From Polyrhizophydium stewartii (lineage: Eukaryota > Chytridiomycota > Chytridiomycetes > Rhizophydiales): a stretch of DNA of 16,953 nucleotides. Positions 7,809 to 14,753 of this stretch are shown piece by piece; the first letter of the stretch is position 1; each line of letters starts with the position of its first letter. The position numbers and the translations under genes were made by a program. The DNA lies in contig JADGIZ010000282.1 in the NCBI GenBank assembly GCA_027604665.1, positions 1 through 16,953 of the forward strand, given 5' to 3'. Below the pieces are notes generated by a model. That model saw nothing but the letters and a program-made list of their open reading frames with translations. It ran no database searches and was not told the DNA's origin.

Positions 7809-9510
7809 ATGACCGCCAACCAGGGCCAGTCCACGGCGACGCTGACGCTGCCCTTTGCGAGGGATCACCCCATCACGGCCACGTTCGAGAGCGAGCGCTC
7901 CGAGGCCCGCCGCTCCATCAACGACCGTCCGGACGCCGTGCCGCTGCCGTCGTGGTCACCTGAGCTCGTAAGTCGGCTGTTGAGGACGCCTCGTTGGGGG
8001 TCTCTTGCTGACGGCTTTTGTGCACATGCCCGCGGGGACGGACTCACCCCGGGGGTGTCCTGTCAACAACTCGCTCGCGGCCCCGTCGGCGGTGCCTCTT
8101 CCCCTGGCTGCCCGACGCTGCCGGCTGCCGTGGCGACCCCCCGCCGCCGCTACCGTGGCGACGCCACACGCCATGACGTCGAGTCATCAGGCCGCCGCCA
8201 TCTCGGATCGCAGGAAGATGCTGGCCAAGTTCGGCAACTCGGTCCTCAACCTCTCGGACGTTGCCTTCTCGCGCAAGCTGGTTCTGCCCGTGCCTGCCCC
8301 GACCACCCTCACGCAAGTGACGATCCCGCTGCGGCCCGAGCGCATCATGCCCGGCATGGCCGAGGACGAAGCTGACGGAACCGTTGCCGCCGAGTGGGTC
8401 GACTACCACGAGCACAGCGACGCATCCAAGCCCGCCGAGCGAGTTGTACTGCACGTCCACGGAGGCGCGTACGTCACTGGCAGCCCGGGCTTCAGCCACG
8501 TCATGCTCTGGCGCATTGCCCGCGATGCGCACGCCCGCGTGCTGTGTGAGTCTTGGCGCCATGCGAGTCGATGCTGGATCAACTCGATATCTGACATGGT
8601 CGAACAGCCGTCGATTACCGCCTCTCGCCCGAGTCAACATTCCCGACGGCGCTGTTCGACGCCCTTTGCGCCTACCTGCATCTGATTGACCCGCCCGCGG
8701 GTCAGCCCAATTACGAGCCGCACCAGGTTTCCCTCTGCGGCGAGTCGGCCGGCGGCGCTCTGTCGACTGGCTTGCTTCTGTACTGCCGCGATAACGGCAT
8801 CCCGATGCCCGGCGCTGTTGCGACGCTCTCGCCCTGGGTAAGCCACCGACTGATGCTGCATCGATCTCTTACAACCATTGCTCACACTCCTTGCTCAGCT
8901 GGACCTGTCCGTGGCCCTGCCCGGCTGGCTCACCAACGGGACGTACGACTTTATGAACAACGTTCCGGAAGTTATCCACGAGCTGACCGAGACCCGCTCG
9001 TTCTACTACGTCAAGACAAACAACGATCTGTCGCATCCCTATGTCTCGCCTGTCAATGCGGTCGAGGATCCCGCCGAGCCGCTGCCGCCGATGCTGATCC
9101 AGGTCGGTGATGCCGAGCGCATCCGCGACGACGGCATTGTGTTCTCCGAGTGCAAGTTCCCCAACTCGCCCATCCGCGTCGAGCTGTACGAAGACCGGCA
9201 GCATGTGTTCCAGGACTGCGCCGATCTGGATCCGTTTGGAGACTATGCACTCCAGCGGCTCGGCGCGTTCATCCGCGAGCAGACCGGCACCAAGATCGAC
9301 GGCCGTCCTGTCGTTGAGCACAAGGCTGTGCGCATCCTCGCCAAGTCGGGCCATCCCGAGCAGGAGGTCCCTGATGTTCTCGGCATTGTGCACGATGCGG
9401 CGCGCAAGCTGATTGAGCGCGGCGAGTGGCAGCCCGGTATGGCCGATACCTCGGCTTATGTTCTAAAGAAGAACGCCATCATCAATCGCCCCAGCCAGCC
9501 GTCGGCTTGA
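7809..9510 (+). CDS. HSL-type alpha/beta hydrolase, array copy B, GESAG variant, 4 exons
   Basis: Exons 7809-7967, 8191-8545, 8608-8837 and 8899-9510 give 451 aa. The plan and phases match copy A (exon 2 355 nt, exon 3 230 nt), but intron 1 is longer (223 nt). Motifs: HGGAY (about 143), nucleophile Ser218 in CGESAGGA rather than the GDSAGGG of the other three copies, acid region GDAERIRDDG with Glu321, His350 in EDRQHVFQ. The triad is complete, so it should be active; the Asp-to-Glu change beside the nucleophile, together with Phe/Ser to Leu/Cys just before it, may alter substrate range. The segment from residue 249 to about 285 differs most from copy A, while the last 80 residues are nearly the same. 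There is no tail and no signal peptide. It lies 163 nt after copy A, with its own ATG (CCATGACC context). Confidence 0.84.
9256..9429 (+). repeat. 174-bp block identical to 7391-7564 (copy in hydrolase B)
   Basis: Second member of the identical pair in the last exons of copies A and B, 1,865 bp apart in direct orientation. Confidence 0.85.
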
Positions 9511-9599
9511 AGCGGATGCAGCATCGCAACAGCGCGACACGATCCCCCCCCCGAACGCACCAGCGCTTGCGCCTTGGGCACGTGCGTCTTGTGGCGAGC

Positions 9600-9605
9600 A
9601 ATGAA
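9600..9605 (+). terminator. Candidate poly(A) signal AATGAA of hydrolase B
   Basis: AATGAA lies 90 nt after the TGA at 9508-9510 and just before a 20-bp direct repeat. Confidence 0.35.
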
Positions 9606-9606
9606 T

Positions 9607-9646
9607 GCATGTCGGCCCGCACCCGCGCATGTCGGCCCGCACCCGT
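9607..9646 (+). repeat. Two tandem copies of a 20-bp unit in the B-C intergenic gap
   Basis: The unit GCATGTCGGCCCGCACCCGC occurs at 9607-9626 and again at 9627-9646 with one change in the last base; a degenerate third copy (GCATGTGTCTGCC) follows. It lies 52 bp before the ATG of copy C. A related GCATGTCGGCCGCC word appears at 10021 within copy C intron 1. Confidence 0.8.
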
Positions 9647-9697
9647 GCATGTGTCTGCCAGCCCCTCAAGCCACCGCTCTTCCCTCGACTCTGTGCC

Positions 9698-11907
9698 ATG
9701 ACCGACCCAACCGCCGCCGAGACGCGCGACGAGCCGCAGCGCTCGCTGACGCTGCCGTTCGCGCCGGACCACCCCATCGCCTCCACCTTCGAGGGCGAGC
9801 GCTCCGAGGCCCGCCGCGCCATCAACGACCGGCCCCAGACCGGGCCGCTGCCGACATGGTCGCTGATGCTGGTGAGGTTTGGCACGAGTCAGGAGTCCTG
9901 GGCCGCGCAGGCTGACCAACACCTCTCTCGACTCCGCGCTGCACGCCTACCCGCCGGGCGACTCGAACCGCCCGCCGTCGCGCCACGTCCGCCCGCCCGC
10001 CCGCTGCGCCTCTGGCCCCCGCATGTCGGCCGCCGTCTCCGCCTTTCGGCCGTGCCGGATGTTGTCGGCCGCCGCACGTGACGCATTCCCAACCTTTCTC
10101 CGCACCAACGAACCCGCGCCCGCCTTGTGACCGCCGCCGCATCCCGCATCCCGCATCCCGCAGAGCGTCGTGCTCAAGCAGGGCCGCTGGCTGCTGGGCA
10201 AGCCGGGCAGCCCACTACTGAACCCGGACCTGGTCGTCAAGACGCGCAACGTCAAGTCGCCCGTGCCCATCACGACCAAGATCACAAAGGTGGCGATCCC
10301 GATGCGGCCAGAGCGCCTGATCCCGGACATGACCGAGGACGAGGTCAAGGGCACCGTGCCTGGAGAGTGGGTCGATGTCCACCCGCACCGCGACACATCC
10401 AAGCCCGCCGAGCGCGTCGTGCTGTACCTCCACGGCGGCGCTTATGTGACGGGCAGCGCTGCCACGCACCGCACGATGCTCTGGCGTCTCGCCAAGCACG
10501 CCCATGCCCGCATCCTAGGTGAGCATCTGAGCGCCGCACCTAAGCAACGAATCTGGGTCGGCCTCGCCGCTGACGCTGTCGGACAGCCATCGACTATCGC
10601 CTGGCTCCCGAGACGACCTTCCCGGCGGCCGTGTTCGATGCCCTGTGCGCCTACCTGTACCTCATTGATCCGCCCGCCGGCCAGCCCAAGTATGAACCGC
10701 ACCAGATCTCGTTTGGTGGCGACTCTGCTGGAGGCGGTCTTGCGACTGCGCTGCTGCTGTACTGCCGCGACCACGACATCCCGATGCCCGGCGCCGTTGC
10801 GACGCTCTCGCCCTGGGTAGGCTCCTCTTTCGCGAGACCGACAGTGGGAGCGATGCTGACAGGGAGACGCAGATGGACGTTTCGCTCTCGATGCCCGCGT
10901 GGGCGATCAACGGCCCATACGACTATCTGCCCAACTTCCTCGACGACATCAAGGGCCTCAGCGAGACCCGCTCGTTCTTCTACATCAAGACCAACGACGA
11001 TCTGTCGCACCCGTACATCTCGCCGATCAACGCAGTCGAGGATCCCGCCAAGCCGCTGCCGCCGATGCTGATCCAGGTCGGTGATGCCGAGCGCATCCGC
11101 GACGACGGCATTGTGTTCTCCGAGTGCAAGTTCCCCAACTCGCCCATCCGTGTCGAGCTGTACGAGGACCGACCCCACGTGTTCCAGCTAATGGCCGTGT
11201 TTGACTCGTTTTCGCGACACGGCATCGAGCGGCTCGGTGGGTTCATCCGCGAGCAGACCGGCACCAAGATCGACGGCCGTCCTGTCGTTGAGCACAAGGC
11301 TGTGCGCATCCTCGCCAAGCCGGGATACCCCGAGCAGGAGGTCCCCGACGTCCTCGGCATTGTGCACGATGCGGCGCGCAAGCTGATTGAGCGCGGCGAG
11401 TGGAAGCACGATCTCGAGGACACGTCCTTCTTCATTGTCAAGAAGAATGCGACCATTCGCCGCCGTGTCAAGACGGCGCTCGCTGCCGCCGAGCCAAAGT
11501 CGTTTGGCAACGTTGTTGTCGCGGCGATGGCTGCTGCGGCTGCGCAGGCGGATGCGGCGGCCGAGGTCGTTGCTGCCACACAGGCGGCTGCCGACGAGAT
11601 TGCCGACACTGAGGCTGCTATCGTCGCTGTGACCAAGCCGACGGAGGCGGAGGCCGAGACCAAGCCCGCTGAGACGGAGGCCGAGACCAAGCCCGCCGAG
11701 ACCGCTGCGGTCGCCGCGGTAGTTCAAGTCGCAGTGACTGAAGCCGACGCCGCGAACGAGCTCGTCGATGCCGAAGCCGAGACCGAGATCAAGCCCGCAG
11801 TGACCGAGATCCAGGCCAAGATCGCCGAGGTCGAGGCCAAGGTAGCCAGCGCCGAGGCCAAGGTCGCTGCCGAGGCCGAGGGCAAGCCGGCCGCGGCAGC
11901 CGAGTAA
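9698..11907 (+). CDS. HSL-type alpha/beta hydrolase with Ala/Glu-rich C-terminal tail, array copy C, 4 exons
   Basis: Exons 9698-9871, 10164-10518, 10587-10816 and 10873-11907 give 597 aa. Intron 1 is the longest in the window (292 nt) and ends in three ATCCCGC heptamers before the acceptor; introns 2 and 3 are 68 and 56 nt with CTGAC branch sites. Motifs: LHGGAY (147-152), Ser223 in GGDSAGGG, acid motif GDAERIRDDG with Glu326, His355 in EDRPHVFQ, so an intact esterase. After about residue 453, where copies A and B end, roughly 145 residues follow of Ala, Glu, Lys, Thr and Val, with internal repeats of an AETKPAETE type and a final stretch (IAEVEAKVASAEAKVAAEAE) that looks like a charged helix or coiled coil. 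The tail may mediate partner or membrane-surface binding; that is inference. The ATG at 9698 is chosen because it matches the short N-termini of the paralogues. Confidence 0.85.
10141..10161 (+). repeat. Three ATCCCGC heptamers at the 3' end of intron 1 of hydrolase C
   Basis: The heptamer is repeated without change and runs directly into the acceptor AG at 10162-10163, so it forms the region normally holding the pyrimidine tract. Copies A, B and D lack it; it may partly explain the longer intron. Confidence 0.75.
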
Positions 11908-12249
11908 ACGGCAATATCAAGAGAATCCATCTTCACCCTAAACAACAAAGATGCACCAGCATGCTCGCCCCTCCACTCGTCGTCTCTCAATATTCCTTCT
12001 CCTCATCATCATCATCTTCTCACCTCGAGCGCCTTGGGGCCTCATCTGTCGACAGCCAACACAAAAGGCGCCAGACCCCCCCCTCTCATCCGAGGGCCAT
12101 GCGCCTGCCGCATGTGTGCCTGTGTGTCTGCCTATGCGGCGAAATATAAAGCGGCGAAACCTCACCCTGGTTTGGCAGCACGTGGGCGTGAGAGTGTTTG
12201 GATGCGCGGCTTTCGGGGCTGGCGGCCTTTCCCTTTGATCAGGCAACAC
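11908..12249 (+). promoter_or_regulatory. Intergenic region between hydrolases C and D, with TATA box
   Basis: This 342-bp gap has no gene. Its first part should be the 3' UTR of copy C; no AATAAA or AATGAA is present. A CTCATCATCATCATCTTCTC run (near 12002-12021) is a short trinucleotide repeat. A clear TATAAA lies at 12143-12148, about 100 bp before the ATG of copy D, in a locally AT-rich setting; this is the best TATA box in the window. Confidence 0.55.
12143..12148 (+). promoter_or_regulatory. TATA box of hydrolase D
   Basis: TATAAA within GAAATATAAAGCGG, 102 bp upstream of the start at 12250. No comparable element is seen upstream of copies B and C. Confidence 0.5.
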
Positions 12250-14297
12250 ATGACCGACGACACGACCAAGAGCGAGCCACAGACCGAGCCGGAGCAGCAG
12301 CAGCAGCCGCAGCCGCAGAAGCAGCCGGAGGAGCAGCCAGTGGAGCAGCCAACGGAGCAGCAGACTCCTGCTGTCCCGCCGCGCATGCCCACGATGCACT
12401 TTCCGCGGCCGCACGTCGTCGCACCCGTGGACCAAGGCGACAAGTCCGAGGCGCGCCGCGCCATCGCCGCCCGCCGCGGCCCGGCGCCTCTCCCGACGTG
12501 GTCGTTCGCGATGGTGAGTGCGCCGAGCAGCGCCACAGTGTTCTCTGGCCGCATACTGACGCGGCGTGCACCCCCTGCGGCCCCTCCTCGTACTCTCATT
12601 CACCTTCACTCTGTGTGTGTGTGTGTGTGTGTTCGGTGGCGCTCCATATTTCCCCGCGGCTTGCTTGCCAACGTCATCCCCCACCCACCTCAGACCCTCA
12701 TCGTCCGGTCGGTCAGGAACGCAATGCAGAGCGGCGCCGTCAGCAAAGGCGGCCGCAGGGTGGCCGTGCCCGCGCCGCCGGGCGTGCGCGTCGTGCAGAC
12801 GACGGTCCCGATGCGGCCCGAGCGCATCATGCCCGGCATGGCCGAGGACGAGGCCAAGGGATCTGTGCCCGCCGAGTGGGTCGACTACCACGCGTACCGA
12901 GACGCCTCCAAGCCCGCCGAGCGGGTCGTGATCTACATGCACGGCGGCGGGTACACGTTCGGGTCGCCCGGCATGCATCGCAGCGTGACGTGGCGTCTCG
13001 CCAAGCACGGGCATGCGCGCGTGCTGTGTGAGTCCGCGTGCTGTGTGAGGCGTGTGTGCAAAAGCATGGTCCAACGGGTGTCGCTGACGGCGTGTGGGGG
13101 ACTGCGTGGTGCAGCGCTCGACTACCGCCTTGCCCCAAAGTCGACGTTCCCTGTGGCTGTCTTTGACGCTCTGTGCGCCTATCTGCATCTCATTGACCCG
13201 CCCGCGGGGCAACCGAAATACGAGCCTCATCAGATCTCGTTCTCGGGCGACTCGGCCGGCGGCGGCCTTTCGACTGGCCTGCTGCTGTACTGCCGCGACA
13301 ACGGCATCCCGATGCCCGGCGCCGTGGTGACCTTTTCGCCCTGGGTAAGCGTATTCACCCGATCACCCTGGCGTGCACAAACCGCAACTGACGTTTGCTC
13401 ACAATGCGGCAGCTCGACCTGTCGCTGAGTCTCCCGGCGCGCCACATCAACGAGGCCTACGACTACCTGCCGGGCACCATGAACCAGACCTCGCCGACAC
13501 GCTTCGTGCCGTACGTCAAGACCAACGACGACCTGCTCAGCCCGTACGCCTCGCCCATGTTTGCACGCGACGGCGACGGCGGCGACGCAAGCAAGCCTCC
13601 TCTGCCGCCGATGCTGATCCAAGTGGGCGACGCCGAGCGCGTGCGCGACGACGGCATCGTGTTTGCGTACAACACGTTCGTCGGGTCGCCCATCCGCGTC
13701 GAGATCTACGAGGACGGCGTGCACGTCTTCCAGATCTTTGCGGCCGCGGACGGGTTCGCGCGCGAGGCCCTGCGCCGCGCGGGCGTGTTCATCAAGGAGC
13801 AGACGGGCGGCACCGTCGAGGCGCGGCCGCCCGTCGTGCCGGGTACCGTGTGGGTGCGCGCCAACAGGAGGCTGCCGGATGTCGACGTCCCCGACCCGAT
13901 GGGCATCATCGACGACGCCGTGCGCGAGCTGGTCGCCCGCGGCGTGTGGAAGTGTGACCTGGAGGAGACGTCGGTCTTTGTGGTGCGCGACGGCGCCACG
14001 CTGGACCGATCTCGCAGCGGCGTCCCTACGGCCCGTATTGCAGCCGAGGATGCACCCGCCATTATCATCAGCGGCGCTGCTTCTGCCGCCGCTGCCGATG
14101 CTGTCGTCGCCGCTTCTGTAACCGCCGTTGCAGACGACAATGCCGAGGCAGAGAACGAGGTCAAGGGCATCATCGCCCAGGTCGACGCCGAACTCAAGGC
14201 AGCAGGCGGCGTCACCGGCGCGGTCGACTCTGCCACTGTCACCGCCGTCGATGTCGAGGACGCCGTCTCGACGGCTGTCGCAATTGCCGCCCAGTAA
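12250..14297 (+). CDS. HSL-type alpha/beta hydrolase with Gln/Pro/Glu-rich head and Ala-rich tail, array copy D, 4 exons
   Basis: Exons 12250-12513, 12694-13027, 13115-13344 and 13413-14297 give 570 aa. It is the most diverged copy. The first 50 residues are a Gln/Pro/Glu-rich low-complexity head absent from A-C, after which the shared SEARRAI...PTWS segment resumes. Exon 2 is 334 nt (seven codons shorter than in A-C) while exon 3 keeps 230 nt. Motifs: MHGGGY (170-175, Gly replacing Ala), Ser246 in SGDSAGGG, acid motif GDAERVRDDG with Glu351, His380 in EDGVHVFQ, so a complete triad. A Gly/Asp-rich loop (ARDGDGGDAS) is inserted near 327-336. The last 90 residues are Ala/Val-rich, similar in character to the tail of copy C but not alignable by eye. 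Introns 1 (180 nt) and 2 (87 nt) have lengths divisible by three and no stop in frame; the paralogues show they are introns. Intron 1 holds a TG microsatellite. Confidence 0.84.
12612..12632 (+). repeat. TG dinucleotide microsatellite in intron 1 of hydrolase D
   Basis: About ten and a half TG units, uninterrupted. They lie roughly midway in the intron, and length changes there would alter the frame of any intron-retained transcript. Confidence 0.9.
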
Positions 14298-14753
14298 TCC
14301 CACCACCACCGTCTCTCTCTGTCGCCAGCGCCACTCATCCCGTCTTTGTTCCTCAATCTTGTTGTTTGAATCAACGGCGCTTTGACAGACTTGAGTGTAT
14401 TGAGGCCTGAGGGGTTTCTGGTGCTGGCGCGGGTTTGGCGCGATTGCAAGAGGAAGAAGGAAGAGGGGCGGCGAGATCGCCAGGACAAGGAAAGGGGAAA
14501 CAAAAAGAACGAGAGGGAGTAAAGCAGGTGCGAAAACGTGGGTGTGGCGCTGGGGTGCGGTGATGCTCGCAAGCGCAAGATCAACTGGCGTGCACCACAG
14601 CGCCGGAGGCGGGGTGCGCGACCGGGTAGAGATCACAGAAGCGAGTGAGGTTCCGATGGGTTGTGAGATCGGATGAAAGGGGGGGGAAAGAAGCGGCGTG
14701 TGCCGGGGGTAGTTGGCTTGACAAGAGTAAGTCAGTGGTTGCGGCGCTGCAGC
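14298..14753. other. Intergenic region between convergent genes (hydrolase D and DPP8/9-like gene)
   Basis: This 456-bp gap receives the 3' ends of both genes, so it should hold two terminators. I see no AATAAA or AATGAA on either strand; AATCAA at about 14369 is the nearest variant after copy D. From about 14446 to 14522 the plus strand is strongly purine-rich (many AAG, GGA and AAA runs), possibly a transcript-end element of the minus-strand gene, whose RNA would there be pyrimidine-rich. No coding signal is supported, although a long minus-strand frame stays open through it. Confidence 0.45.

Noticed and set aside
9872..10163. A possible extra exon inside the long intron 1 of hydrolase C
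   Set aside because: No segment matches the paralogues; joining exon 1 directly to 10164 gives the same 355-nt exon 2 as in copies A and B.
800..12310. CTG/CAG runs at about 800-835 and 12292-12310 as repeat expansions
   Set aside because: They are short and encode Gln runs within the predicted proteins.
13230..14636. A 468-codon minus-strand frame opposite exon 4 of hydrolase D
   Set aside because: It is the complement of a well-supported gene with high GC at third positions; similar antisense frames occur opposite copies A, B and C for the same reason, so their mutual resemblance is not evidence of coding.
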